From positions 1-32,375 of the forward strand of contig WGCQ01000180.1 in the NCBI GenBank assembly GCA_015493765.1: a DNA stretch of 32,375 nucleotides, read 5' to 3'. The stretch comes from Deltaproteobacteria bacterium. GTDB lineage: Bacteria > Myxococcota_A > UBA9042 > DTJE01 > S145-11. The notes beneath the pieces are model-generated. The model saw only the letters and a list, made by a program, of their open reading frames with translations. It was not told where the DNA came from and did no database searches. Every line of letters starts with the position of its first letter. Position 1 is the first letter of the stretch. The position numbers and the translations under genes are program-made. Below are positions 7,716-16,130 of this stretch, piece after piece.

Positions 7716-7744
7716 TTGACCAAAGCGCCCGATCCATCTAAAGT
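7716..7744 (+). promoter_or_regulatory. Promoter of the 2-hydroxyacyl-CoA dehydratase operon
   Basis: TTGACC (7716-7721) and TAAAGT (7739-7744) are 17 bases apart. Transcription would start near 7751, giving a leader of about 25 bases that contains TTGGAGA before ATG 7776. Confidence 0.55.
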
Positions 7745-7775
7745 CTAAACACGGCCCAGGCCGTTGGAGAATCGA

Positions 7776-8909
7776 ATGCACGAAATATTTTTGGAAATAG
7801 CCAGGGACCCGATCGGTTACCTTCAATCATGGGCGAAGGGTTCGACCCGGGAACTGGCCCTGACGTTTTCAGGGTTGTTTCCCCTGGAATTGCTGGATGC
7901 CATGGGTTTTCACGGCGTGTGGCTGCCGCCGGTCCTGCGCAATCGTTACAACCGGGCCGACACCATGCTGCAGGTGTTCATGTGCAGCAGGGCACGTTCG
8001 TTCGTGGACGTGGTGGCCGGTTCGGAATTGCCTGTTGCAGCGATTGGGGCCGTGACGGACTGCGACGCAAAGGATGTGATCCCAGGGGTGCTGCACGCGG
8101 GCGGATGCGAAACACCGGTGGTTACACTGCGTATGCCCATACGCGTGGACACGCCAGCGGCTGTTGACTTTGCGGTCAACGGGGTCAGGCACTGGGTGGC
8201 CGAGGCCGAGCACGCATTCAACCGCAGGCTCGACCCCGATCTGCTGGCAGGTGCGTGCGCACTCAGGCTGCGCACCAGGCAGCGCCTGTCCGAAATGTTC
8301 CAGAAACTGGGCACGGAGGTGGACCCGGTATTCGCCTACTCGGCGGCTGTGAGCGCCCAGGTAATGGAGCCCGAGGCCTTTTTGCATGCCCTGGACGCGG
8401 CACCCTGGCCGAAACCGGATCACAAGCGACGCATGATACCGGTCCTGATGTCCGGATCGGAACTTCCGAACATAAAAATTATCGAGGACCTGGCCGGGCT
8501 CGGTGCCCTGATCGTGCTGGATGACACGGAAACAGGCACGCGTGCGGCATCCAGGCCCGTGCAGCACCCAGGTTGCCAGGACGCTGAAACGCCACCTCCA
8601 CCGGACCTGGACGGCCTGCTGGAGGCAATCGGTGCCGGCATCGTGTACAAAAAACACGGTCCAACCAAGGTCTCGCCGGCGGGCAACCGAATCCAGGGCA
8701 TTGTTTCTGCCGCACTGGACCGTGGCGTACAGGCGGCAGTGCTGGGATTGTTCAAATTCTGCGACCCGCACGCATTCGAGGCGCCCGCATTGATCGAGCA
8801 ATTGAAGATGGCGGGCATACACAGCATTGTGGTGGAAACGGACAAGGAAACCGGTCTGCTGGCCCGGGAACGCACCAGGTTGCAGACCCTGTTGGAGATA
8901 GTGGAATAA
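7776..8909 (+). CDS. 2-hydroxyacyl-CoA dehydratase/benzoyl-CoA reductase family subunit (HgdB/FldC-like)
   Basis: This is one of two iron-sulphur subunits of an oxygen-sensitive enzyme that, once activated by one high-energy electron, eliminates water from a 2-hydroxyacyl-CoA through a ketyl radical. The 377-residue product shows the family blocks FPLELLDAMGFHGVWLP, CSRARSF, TDCDA, KHGPTKVS and FCDPHAFEAPALIEQLKMAGI followed by VVETD. Cys70, Cys96 and Cys329 fall in the conserved blocks expected to hold the [4Fe-4S] cluster. GGAG at 7766-7769 sets ATG 7776. The next subunit starts one base after the stop, and the activator follows. The substrate is not evident; a reductase of the benzoyl-CoA type is less likely because only one activator ATPase is present. 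Confidence 0.85.
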   Translation: MHEIFLEIARDPIGYLQSWAKGSTRELALTFSGLFPLELLDAMGFHGVWLPPVLRNRYNRADTMLQVFMCSRARSFVDVVAGSELPVAAIGAVTDCDAKDVIPGVLHAGGCETPVVTLRMPIRVDTPAAVDFAVNGVRHWVAEAEHAFNRRLDPDLLAGACALRLRTRQRLSEMFQKLGTEVDPVFAYSAAVSAQVMEPEAFLHALDAAPWPKPDHKRRMIPVLMSGSELPNIKIIEDLAGLGALIVLDDTETGTRAASRPVQHPGCQDAETPPPPDLDGLLEAIGAGIVYKKHGPTKVSPAGNRIQGIVSAALDRGVQAAVLGLFKFCDPHAFEAPALIEQLKMAGIHSIVVETDKETGLLARERTRLQTLLEIVE

Positions 8910-8910
8910 C

Positions 8911-10101
8911 ATGGCAACACCAGGCAAACGGTTGAAACGGTTGATCGCAGGGCAAATGCTGGCCAGTCGGGGTCTGAAGACCCTGGGACGTCCGGTTGCG
9001 TGGGTGACCTCGGGTGCGCCGGTGGAACCCTTGCTGGCACTCGGCGTGATCCCGTTTTACCCGGAAAATCACTCTGCGATATGCGCTGCCAAGGGCATGG
9101 GCGCACCCTTGTGTCAGCAGGCGGAATCCATGCGCTACAGCCGCGACCTGTGCTCGTATTTCAGGGTGGACCTGGGCAGCCAGGTCACCGGGCAGAGCCC
9201 TTTCGGCGTGATTCCGGCTCCGGACCTGGTGGTTGCTTCGAACAACATCTGCGGGACCGTGCAAAACTGGTTTCGGATCATTGCGCAGCGCCACGGCGTG
9301 CCCTTTTTATTCGTGGACACACCCTATTCGGACAACCCACCCACGCGTGCCGAGGTCGAATACGTGCAGACGCAACTACAGGAATTGACGCAAAAGGTGG
9401 CCGGGCTGACAGGCCGCAAATTCAAGGAATCCGACCTGGTACGTGTGGAAAAAAACTCCCTGGAGGCATTGAAATTGTGGGCCGAAATCCTGCATTTCGG
9501 TGCGGAGAAACCCGCGTACTTCACCAGTTTCGATGCATTCGTGTACATGTATCCCATCGTGACCCTGCGGGGGACCAGGTGGGCGGTGTGGTTTTACAAA
9601 AAACTGTTGCAGGACATCAAGGACAGGCGCAGGCACGGTCAGCAGTCGGTCCCTGGCGAGCGGGCCAGGGTCGTGTGGGACAACATTGCGATGTGGCCTG
9701 TGCACAAGGGGCTGCGAAAATTTTTCATGCAGCACAACATCGCCCTGGTAACGGACACTTACACGGATGCATGGCGCTCCGATCACCTGGACCCGGCAAA
9801 GCCCTTCGAAAGCATGGCATTGTCGTACACGGACATCATCCTGAACCACGGCCCCATGTTCAGGGTGAACAAGTTGATCGCCATGGTCCGCGATTTCAAG
9901 GCCGACGGATTCATCCTGCACTCCAATCGCTCGTGTAAACGCTGGTCACTGGGTGCGTACGCCGTAAAAAAGATGGTCACCAAGGCCACCGGCGTGCCCG
10001 GACTGGTCATTGACGGGGACATGGCCGACCCCAGGGCGGTATCGCTGGATAACATAAAACACAGGCTGGAACCGTTTTTCGAGATGTTGACGGATGAGTA
10101 G
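8911..10101 (+). CDS. 2-hydroxyacyl-CoA dehydratase/benzoyl-CoA reductase family subunit (HgdA/BcrB-like)
   Basis: This is the second dehydratase subunit, 396 residues. The N-terminal half has VAWVTSGAPVEPLLALGVIPFYPENHSAIC and LCQQAESMRYSRDLCSYFRVDLG, typical of the BcrB/BzdO/FldB group. The C-terminal half ends with SNRSCKRWSLG and the characteristic IDGDMADPRAVS...FFEML signature. Conserved cysteines are visible in SAIC, LCQQ, DLCSYF, NNICG and RSCKR. It should form a heterodimer with the upstream gene product, each half with a [4Fe-4S] cluster. It starts one base after the upstream stop, and its end overlaps the activator start by eight bases, so the three genes are probably translated together in fixed ratio. 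Confidence 0.87.
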   Translation: MATPGKRLKRLIAGQMLASRGLKTLGRPVAWVTSGAPVEPLLALGVIPFYPENHSAICAAKGMGAPLCQQAESMRYSRDLCSYFRVDLGSQVTGQSPFGVIPAPDLVVASNNICGTVQNWFRIIAQRHGVPFLFVDTPYSDNPPTRAEVEYVQTQLQELTQKVAGLTGRKFKESDLVRVEKNSLEALKLWAEILHFGAEKPAYFTSFDAFVYMYPIVTLRGTRWAVWFYKKLLQDIKDRRRHGQQSVPGERARVVWDNIAMWPVHKGLRKFFMQHNIALVTDTYTDAWRSDHLDPAKPFESMALSYTDIILNHGPMFRVNKLIAMVRDFKADGFILHSNRSCKRWSLGAYAVKKMVTKATGVPGLVIDGDMADPRAVSLDNIKHRLEPFFEMLTDE

Positions 10102-10885
10102 TGATAACATGAAATTCCTGGGCCTGGACATAGGCTCCAGCGCCACCAAGGGCGTACTGATCGAGGATGGCAGGATTTTGAAACGCATCATCAGGCCGTC
10201 CACCCCGAACATGCAAACCGCTGCCGCCATGATGGCACGGGAAATCGATGCGCCTGACGCTGCGATCATCACCACAGGCTACGGCAGGGAATTGTTCGAT
10301 GGCCGCACTGACACGGTCAGCGAGATCACGGCGCTGGGCATGGGGATCAACGCTGTATTCCCCGGTGTACGAACCGTGATCGACATGGGTGGGCAGGACT
10401 CGAAGGTGGCGCTGCTGAACAATGGCAAGGTCGTGGATTTCACCATGAACGACCGGTGTGCAGCGGGCACGGGCCGGTTCCTGGAGGTCATGAGCCGCGT
10501 GCTGGATGTGCCAATCGAACATTTCGATGAAGAGGCCAAATCGACAACCGAATTGCAGCCCATTACCAGCACGTGCACGGTGTTTGCGGAATCCGAGGTG
10601 GTGGGCCTGATGTCCCGAAACGTTGCCATACCCAAGATCCTGCGCGGGCTTTTGGCGGGAATCGCCCAGCGCGTGGCAGCCCTGGCCGGCCAGGTAGGCG
10701 TTGTGGAGCCCATTGCCGCCACCGGGGGGCCCATGCATTCCCAGGCCGTGGTGGACGCATTGTCCGAGGCACTGGGTACACGCGTCCGGGCCGCACCACA
10801 CCCGCAAACCGTGACCGCATTGGGTGCGGCGCTCGTGGGCATCAAGCGCTCGGGCCGTGCATTACCCAGGGTGCAATGGGATTGA
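10094..10885 (+). CDS. Acyl-CoA dehydratase activase (HgdC-type ATPase)
   Basis: This 263-residue protein belongs to the BadF/BadG/BcrA/BcrD ASKHA ATPase family. It hydrolyses ATP to push one low-potential electron into the dehydratase. The N terminus has the ASKHA phosphate loop LGLDIGSSATKGV, followed by TTGYGRE, the second phosphate loop VIDMGGQDSKV and the C-terminal ATGGPMHS motif. Cys122 (MNDRCAAGTGRFLE) and Cys161 (STCTVFAESEV) are the two ligands that each monomer gives to the bridging [4Fe-4S] cluster of the homodimer. The size and single copy match HgdC-type activators rather than the paired BcrA/BcrD subunits. It overlaps the upstream dehydratase gene and the downstream permease gene. 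An ATG at 10109 is an alternative start. Confidence 0.93.
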   Translation: MSSDNMKFLGLDIGSSATKGVLIEDGRILKRIIRPSTPNMQTAAAMMAREIDAPDAAIITTGYGRELFDGRTDTVSEITALGMGINAVFPGVRTVIDMGGQDSKVALLNNGKVVDFTMNDRCAAGTGRFLEVMSRVLDVPIEHFDEEAKSTTELQPITSTCTVFAESEVVGLMSRNVAIPKILRGLLAGIAQRVAALAGQVGVVEPIAATGGPMHSQAVVDALSEALGTRVRAAPHPQTVTALGAALVGIKRSGRALPRVQWD

Positions 10886-11979
10886 AAAGGCGTCAGCCAT
10901 CGAATGGAGCGTCATTGAAACCCCAGGGAACATTCATTGATTTTGTTCTGAAAGAATGGCTGGTTATTGCCTCGGGTGCCGGTTTTGCACTGACGAGTTT
11001 TTATACAAAACACTTCCCGGTTTACTCGGCAAATGAAACAGAGGTATTGTTCATCCTGTTTGTACTGTTTGTCGCGGTTAATGGTTTCCAGAAAAGCGGG
11101 GTGATATTAAGAATTGCCCAAGGCATGGAAAGGGGCCGGGCCGTACCCTTGAAACTGGTGCTGGCGACGTTCTTTTTGTCGATGCTGGTGACTAACGATA
11201 TTGCGCTAATAGTCATTGTGCCGCTTACGTTATCGCTTAACATCAATCGAAAAGATATTCTTGTTGTTTTAGAGGCGTTAGCAGCCAATTCCGGCTCGGC
11301 ATTGACACCGATTGGCAACCCGCAGAACCTGTATATTTACTGGTTCTACGGTGTTCCACCCGATACATTCATAAAAACAATTGCCCCGTTTTCATTGCTT
11401 TTTCTGGGCCTGCTGATTGTTGCTTCAATGCTTGTAAAAATCCGAAATAACGTGCATGAAGGTCAAGTACAGGCTATAGACAAAAAAAAGGCATATATCT
11501 ATGGGGCGCTGCTCATTGTTGTTCTTTTAACAGTATTGCGCGTTTTGCCTGCTTCAAGTGGGGTCGTGGTCATCCTTTTTGCACTCGCATTCGACCGAAA
11601 GGCCCTGCGCATTGATTATGCACTACTGTTCACTTTCCTGTTCTTTTTCGGTATTACCGACAACCTGAAGGCTATATTGAACTCTCAAATAAGCCATTCA
11701 GGCCATATTTTTCTGTTTTCGGCCCTGGCAAGCCAAATCATGAGCAATGTTCCGGCAACGCTATTATTTGCAAAGTTCACATCCAACTGGCAGGCCTTGT
11801 TATGGGGTTCAAATGCGGGTGGCTTTGGCAGCCTGTTCGGTTCGTTGGCAAACTTGATTGCCTACAAACTATACGTAACACATGAAGGTACAAATAATGT
11901 AGCCATCTTTACTGCGAAATTTATTGTAATTGGCTACACGGCATTATTCGTGTCAATAGGCTTGTATTTCCTGGTTTAA
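10876..11979 (+). CDS. SLC13/ArsB-NhaD-type permease
   Basis: A polytopic inner-membrane transporter of the ion transporter superfamily, 367 residues with about ten hydrophobic helices. The diagnostic segment is LVTNDIALIVIVPLT in the first half with EALAANSGSALTPIGNPQNLYIYW, the re-entrant loop pattern of ArsB, NhaD and SLC13/CitMHS carriers. A second repeat has SQIMSNVPATLLFAKF, followed by a Gly-rich loop. These proteins move dicarboxylates, citrate, arsenite or sodium; the substrate here is not readable. Its ATG overlaps the end of the activase gene by ten bases, so it belongs to the dehydratase operon, and uptake of the 2-hydroxy acid or a related carboxylate is a reasonable inference. 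A long upstream extension of this frame lies inside the activase and is not coding. Codons here are AT-richer than in the dehydratase genes. Confidence 0.85.
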   Translation: MGLKRRQPSNGASLKPQGTFIDFVLKEWLVIASGAGFALTSFYTKHFPVYSANETEVLFILFVLFVAVNGFQKSGVILRIAQGMERGRAVPLKLVLATFFLSMLVTNDIALIVIVPLTLSLNINRKDILVVLEALAANSGSALTPIGNPQNLYIYWFYGVPPDTFIKTIAPFSLLFLGLLIVASMLVKIRNNVHEGQVQAIDKKKAYIYGALLIVVLLTVLRVLPASSGVVVILFALAFDRKALRIDYALLFTFLFFFGITDNLKAILNSQISHSGHIFLFSALASQIMSNVPATLLFAKFTSNWQALLWGSNAGGFGSLFGSLANLIAYKLYVTHEGTNNVAIFTAKFIVIGYTALFVSIGLYFLV

Positions 11980-12026
11980 ATGGGTTAAGCGGGTGTTGAC
12001 TTGATGAAATTGACATTGGATCGTAG

Positions 12027-12051
12027 GGGCGGGTGTAAACCCGCCCTTTTT
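12027..12051 (+). terminator. Intrinsic terminator after the permease gene
   Basis: A perfect 8-bp stem GGGCGGGT/ACCCGCCC with a GTAA tetraloop is followed by five T residues, 47 bases after the permease stop. It closes the dehydratase operon. The stem resembles the GTAGGGGCGGGT-type palindromes that occur as repeats in many bacterial genomes, and a related one lies at about 29880-29905. Confidence 0.85.
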
Positions 12052-12114
12052 GGCAATACAAGATAACACATTGAAAAATGAACAACTTTTATTCCAGTCC
12101 AGGAGTCCCGGGGA

Positions 12115-12160
12115 CCAGGCGGACAAGGACGTCCGCGCTCCAACGGCTACTTTTTCAACA
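12115..12160 (-). repeat. Intergenic repeat module, copy 2
   Basis: Read on the minus strand this is TGTTGAAAAAGT, five bases, TTGGAGCGC, then a palindrome GGACGTCCTTGTCC and CCTGG. It matches the module at 1787-1828 in order and spacing, with the GC palindrome differing in sequence but not in form. Confidence 0.6.
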
Positions 12161-12221
12161 CCGGCTGGATGCCGCCGGTCCCAGGTGAGCCCATGTAACA
12201 TCCGAAATTAACAGGTTGTAA

Positions 12222-12299
<78 letters not shown>

Positions 12300-12314
12300 A
12301 CAAGGACAGAGAGT

Positions 12315-12343
12315 CTTTTAACCCATTCAAAAGATTTTGTCAA
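12315..12343 (-). promoter_or_regulatory. tRNA-Asn promoter
   Basis: On the minus strand TTGACA (12343-12338) and TAAAAG (12320-12315) are 17 bases apart, placing the start of transcription a few bases upstream of the tRNA 5' end. No gene is seen between the tRNA and the next coding region at 12512. Confidence 0.65.
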
Positions 12344-12511
12344 GATTTCGCCGAATGAATTTTCGATGCAAGTTTATTTTCAGAGTATTGAAAATGATGG
12401 ATTCGTAACAAATCAAAACCGGGAAGATCACGTCTGATAAAATCAAAGTGTTAGAGAAATAACCAGGATCGAACTTTTTACGAGTCCGGCAATCTTATCA
12501 AATAAACACGG

Positions 12512-14884
12512 TCAAGATGCCTTAAGAACAATGCCCTTATACGCGTCCAGTGTGACCTCCTGGCCGTTTTTCAGCATGGACATGGCCGATTTCATACCTA
12601 CCACTGCGGGTATGCCATACTCGCGGGCCACCACTGCACCATGGGACAAGGGGCTGCCGATCTCTGTAATCAGACCTCCAATGATACTGTAATATGGTGT
12701 CCACCCTATGTCCGTGTACTCGGAAACCATGATTTCACCCTTTTGCAACATCCTGGCGTCTGCCTGAGACCGCACAATGCGCACCTTTCCAGTCACCTTG
12801 CCGCGGCTCACCGGTATTCCCGTCAGTTGCCCGTCCATTTTTCCGGCCTCGTCCGCGGTTTCCAAAGGTACCGGAACCCCGAAAACCAGGTCCGGAAACG
12901 ACAACTGTTGCATCCGGGGATATAGATTACGCCTAAGATTGGCCTTTTCCATCCAGTCATCCCCGTTTCTTTCCTGTAACAGATGCCCAAGTTCCTGGTG
13001 GGTCAAAAAGTACACCTGGTCCGGGTCTGCCAGCAAGCCATCCCGTACCATCAGGTTCGACAGGACCCGATAGGCCATCTTGAATTGATATTGTACGCCC
13101 ACGGCCCAGGCCTTGGTCTGTTCACGACGCGCCACTGCAACCCTCGCCCGGGGCAACAGCAGTTTCAACACCAGCCGCTGTACCAGGTTGAGCCCGGAAA
13201 AATCATACCCATGTTGTCCATGGTTACCTGGGATGTCTTGTTCAGCCCCGGACAGCAATAAACGGGTTTTGGCCTGGAGGCTTTGCACCACGGGCACAGG
13301 GTCCACGGCCCATTCCTTTTCCCTGAGTTCAGCCTCCCTGACGCATCTATGGCCATGTCGCGCCAAGAACGCATTCCATCGCTCCCTCACCGATTCAGGA
13401 CCTTTTTGCTGCAACCACAACAGTGCGTCATCCATGGAGACATCCAGAAAATTTCGTGAAATGCCAGGCATCCTTGCCAGGCTTCCTGCAAGGTTATCAA
13501 TAGCCCTGAGCACACGGGCGCTCTCGATACCCGGGATGTCCGTAAAAAACCGGGCAGCCTGCTGTTGGTGTTCGTTTCGCGGTATTTTTCCCTTGGAGAT
13601 GATGTTGACAACGGCACTGAAATAGCTGCCGGACTGGGAGGATGATACGTAATGCAGGTCATATGCCCGAAACAGGACCTCCATATGACGGTCGATTAAC
13701 TGCCAGCACTCCAACGCCGTTTGCGGGCAATCCAGCCTGAATTCCTCGTACAGTTTCCGCAGTCTCCTGGCCGCCCTCCCACCTCCTGATACGTACCGGT
13801 ACATACGAAACAGGTTCAGCAAGGCCCTGGGAAAGGATACCACCTTGTGGACCCGGATCCCGGGCACCACGGCGCCCACTACGGAAGAATCAATATTTTC
13901 CTTGGTGGCCAAAAGGGCATGCTGCGCAATAAGGTACAAACTGTTGACCTCGAAGAACAGGTGATTGTAGAATTTATGAACAAACAGGTTGTCAGTTGAG
14001 ATCGATTCCACGGCACCGGAGGTTTTGTAAAAACGCTGCAACCCCAGGTCAATAGCACGGACAAAGGTGGATGCGGTCAAAGGAGTTACCGGTCCTGGCA
14101 TCATTTCACCCACGTTACCACGGGTATAAACCGGTTTCGGATACAAGGGACGGTCATCCAGTTCGTTCATGTGCACGTCCACAAGACCGGTGACAGGTCG
14201 GAGTTGCAACCAATACAGTCTGCCATTGCGATCCACTGCAAATTCAAGGTCTGCCGGCCTGCCAAATTTCTTTTCTATTGCCAATGAACCGTGCGCCAGG
14301 GCAAAAAACAAGTCCCTGGGTAAATCATCAGGGGCCTTGGCATCATGCTTGTAAAACCTGAATGTACGCCCACCCTGCCTGCCGGACATCAGCGCCTCAC
14401 CCTGGCCCTGGGTAATGCTCAGCACACACATGTCATGCCTGTTTTGTACCGGGTCGGCCGTGAACAGGACCCCGGCAAATTCGGCATCCACCATCCGCTG
14501 GATTATCACGTTCATCACCACGTCCACACCGTCCTGGCTTAGATGTCCTTTATATGCCTGACTCCGTTGATTCAAAACAGAATCAAAGCACTGTTTAACT
14601 GCATGTAACAAAGGCTCACCCGGATCGACATCCAACAGGGTTTCAAACTGTCCTGCGAAGGAATACGTACCCCCATCCTCCACGGACGCAGAGGAACGCA
14701 CAGCGAATCGTTTGCCTTCCGGTAACGATGAAACAAAATGCTTCAATTCCCTGTCATCGTAATCCGTACCTGAAACAACAAAGGTCTGCGGTACATCGAA
14801 CCCCCAACTATGCAACAACCGCAATCCCTCAACCTTGCCTCCCGCGCTCCCAGGCTCTACCTGCTCAAGACGGAGAATTTTCAT
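12512..14884 (-). CDS. PEP-synthase-related dikinase of rifampicin-phosphotransferase architecture
   Basis: The 790-residue protein has an ATP-grasp PPDK-N domain at the N terminus: GGKVEGL (15-21), AVRSSASVEDGGTYSFAGQ (61-79), FAGVLFTADPV, and DLEFAVDRNGRLYWLQLRPVTG near 210-230. A long helical middle region follows. The mobile phosphohistidine domain is at the extreme C terminus, with His748 in GSPLSHGAVVAREYGIPAVVG. True PEP synthases and PPDK carry this domain in the middle, followed by a TIM barrel. This protein has no TIM barrel, so it matches the rifampicin phosphotransferase layout (ATP domain, substrate domain, His domain). The likely chemistry is transfer of the beta-phosphate of ATP through His748 to a substrate bound by the middle domain. 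The substrate is unknown. The gene overlaps the upstream unknown gene by 20 bases. Confidence 0.85.
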   Translation of the reverse strand: MKILRLEQVEPGSAGGKVEGLRLLHSWGFDVPQTFVVSGTDYDDRELKHFVSSLPEGKRFAVRSSASVEDGGTYSFAGQFETLLDVDPGEPLLHAVKQCFDSVLNQRSQAYKGHLSQDGVDVVMNVIIQRMVDAEFAGVLFTADPVQNRHDMCVLSITQGQGEALMSGRQGGRTFRFYKHDAKAPDDLPRDLFFALAHGSLAIEKKFGRPADLEFAVDRNGRLYWLQLRPVTGLVDVHMNELDDRPLYPKPVYTRGNVGEMMPGPVTPLTASTFVRAIDLGLQRFYKTSGAVESISTDNLFVHKFYNHLFFEVNSLYLIAQHALLATKENIDSSVVGAVVPGIRVHKVVSFPRALLNLFRMYRYVSGGGRAARRLRKLYEEFRLDCPQTALECWQLIDRHMEVLFRAYDLHYVSSSQSGSYFSAVVNIISKGKIPRNEHQQQAARFFTDIPGIESARVLRAIDNLAGSLARMPGISRNFLDVSMDDALLWLQQKGPESVRERWNAFLARHGHRCVREAELREKEWAVDPVPVVQSLQAKTRLLLSGAEQDIPGNHGQHGYDFSGLNLVQRLVLKLLLPRARVAVARREQTKAWAVGVQYQFKMAYRVLSNLMVRDGLLADPDQVYFLTHQELGHLLQERNGDDWMEKANLRRNLYPRMQQLSFPDLVFGVPVPLETADEAGKMDGQLTGIPVSRGKVTGKVRIVRSQADARMLQKGEIMVSEYTDIGWTPYYSIIGGLITEIGSPLSHGAVVAREYGIPAVVGMKSAMSMLKNGQEVTLDAYKGIVLKAS

Positions 14885-15887
14885 GGCTGTTATCCATATG
14901 CATACCCATTTCCGCTATGCCTATTCCCTTAATTCCGTCCCATGTAAAAAGCGCCTTAGCCTGTCGAATGCGGTAAATACCATCCATGACAAACGGAAAA
15001 AATTTCAGCATATCCACGCTCACTTCACTAATCCTGTTGTCAGGCATCTGGACAAAAAAGTTCAAATTGTGTGGCAGGGGCTCCCTCAGGTTAAACTCCC
15101 TGGTAGAGGGCGTGACCGTTAAGGTTATATACTGATTACCATCCCACAGAAAAGCAGCCCTAAGGTCATCAATAAACCTGTAATCTATTGCGCTAACATT
15201 GAAAAAGCGACCGTCTTCCAGCCTGCCAACCATCCATGCATGCCTGGACCACTGCTCCCAGCGCCTGATCCCGAAACTATGGTCCCGGACACCTGTCAGA
15301 TCCACCGTCTGTTGCTGCCCCCGCCATGTTATACTGCCACGGATCCGCCCTGCCTGTTCGTAATGAAAGGTACGTATGTCATTCAAATTCCTGAAAAAAT
15401 CCACTGTCCAGGGCCTGGCTGCCAACAGGTGTGCCACCATCTCAGGGTTGGTTCCTGTCAATTCAAAGTCTGCAATCGGCACATCACCAACCCACTCGAG
15501 GTCCAGTGTTACACCTGCTTCACGGTCACCATTAAATACAGGCCCATCGTATTCTATACTCCACCTGTGCCCAGGTTCGATACAGGTATAGGCCAGTTTT
15601 CCCTGCCTGAAGCCAGTTCCGGATTCCAGCGCCCTGTTTTCAAAACCCCAGACTCCATCACCGGGTATATCCAGTTTCAACCAGTTTTCAGGCGTCCTGC
15701 CCGTACGAAATGACAGGCGGGTAACCATGGAAAACCCGTCCTCTGATAAGCCTGCAAAATAGATGCTGTCATTGAAATCTTTGCGTCGTGGATCGGTATG
15801 CCTCTGTTCAAGGAAACCCGTATCCTTCAGCCTGCCTCTCCTGCCAGCCAGCGTCCTGGCTATCATAAGTTTCAGCCATGTTTTCAT
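14865..15887 (-). CDS. Unknown protein, possibly lipocalin-like, paired with the dikinase
   Basis: The 340-residue product is rich in Trp, Arg and alternating hydrophobic strands, and has no signal peptide. A segment TGVRDHSFGIRRW (198-210) inside a run of predicted strands resembles the RDHSWG-type motif of AttH/CrtC lipocalin-like and DUF7064/7065-type proteins. That assignment is from memory and is tentative. ATG 15887 is preceded by AGGATGAAG. Its 3' end overlaps the dikinase start by 20 bases, so the two are one transcription unit and very probably work on the same substrate. A binding or cyclase-like role with a hydrophobic small molecule is inference only. Confidence 0.7.
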   Translation of the reverse strand: MKTWLKLMIARTLAGRRGRLKDTGFLEQRHTDPRRKDFNDSIYFAGLSEDGFSMVTRLSFRTGRTPENWLKLDIPGDGVWGFENRALESGTGFRQGKLAYTCIEPGHRWSIEYDGPVFNGDREAGVTLDLEWVGDVPIADFELTGTNPEMVAHLLAARPWTVDFFRNLNDIRTFHYEQAGRIRGSITWRGQQQTVDLTGVRDHSFGIRRWEQWSRHAWMVGRLEDGRFFNVSAIDYRFIDDLRAAFLWDGNQYITLTVTPSTREFNLREPLPHNLNFFVQMPDNRISEVSVDMLKFFPFVMDGIYRIRQAKALFTWDGIKGIGIAEMGMHMDNSHENSPS

Positions 15888-15917
15888 TCTTCATCCTTCA
15901 GGCTCTACAGCCGTTGT

Positions 15918-15948
15918 ATTATACACCAAATGACCCGCGACTCATCAA
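15918..15948 (-). promoter_or_regulatory. Promoter of the dikinase operon
   Basis: A perfect minus-strand TATAAT (15923-15918) lies 30 bases upstream of ATG 15887. A TTGATG (15948-15943) is 19 bases further upstream, a wide spacing for a -35. The rest of 15949-16130 shows no gene. Confidence 0.5.
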
Positions 15949-16130
15949 AGTCATTTCAAAATTTATTTCAGGTGCATGCGGGCATGAAATAAATGACATC
16001 CGAACCAGTTTGCAAAGATTTGAGTCTCGTACGGATTCCACCCGTCATTTCGTCGGAAGTGGCAGTGTGTAGTAGCGGATTCCAAACCCGCCCTCAGTGC
16101 CTGTGATTACGGGAGTCCGTGGCCGTGCAA

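Noticed and set aside
10573-10875. Upstream extension of the permease frame giving a 468-residue protein
   Set aside because: This stretch lies inside the activase gene in another frame and its translation is Gly/Arg-rich with no membrane character; ATG 10876 starts the conserved transporter.
7776-10885. Class I benzoyl-CoA reductase
   Set aside because: That enzyme needs two different ASKHA subunits (BcrA and BcrD types); only one HgdC-size activator is present.
12512-14884. Phosphoenolpyruvate synthase
   Set aside because: The phosphohistidine domain is at the very C terminus and the PEP-binding TIM barrel is absent, which fits rifampicin-phosphotransferase-like proteins.
14865-15887. Glycoside hydrolase or carbohydrate-binding protein
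   Set aside because: The Trp-rich beta character suggested it, but no catalytic acidic motif or signal peptide is visible; left as unknown, possibly lipocalin-like.
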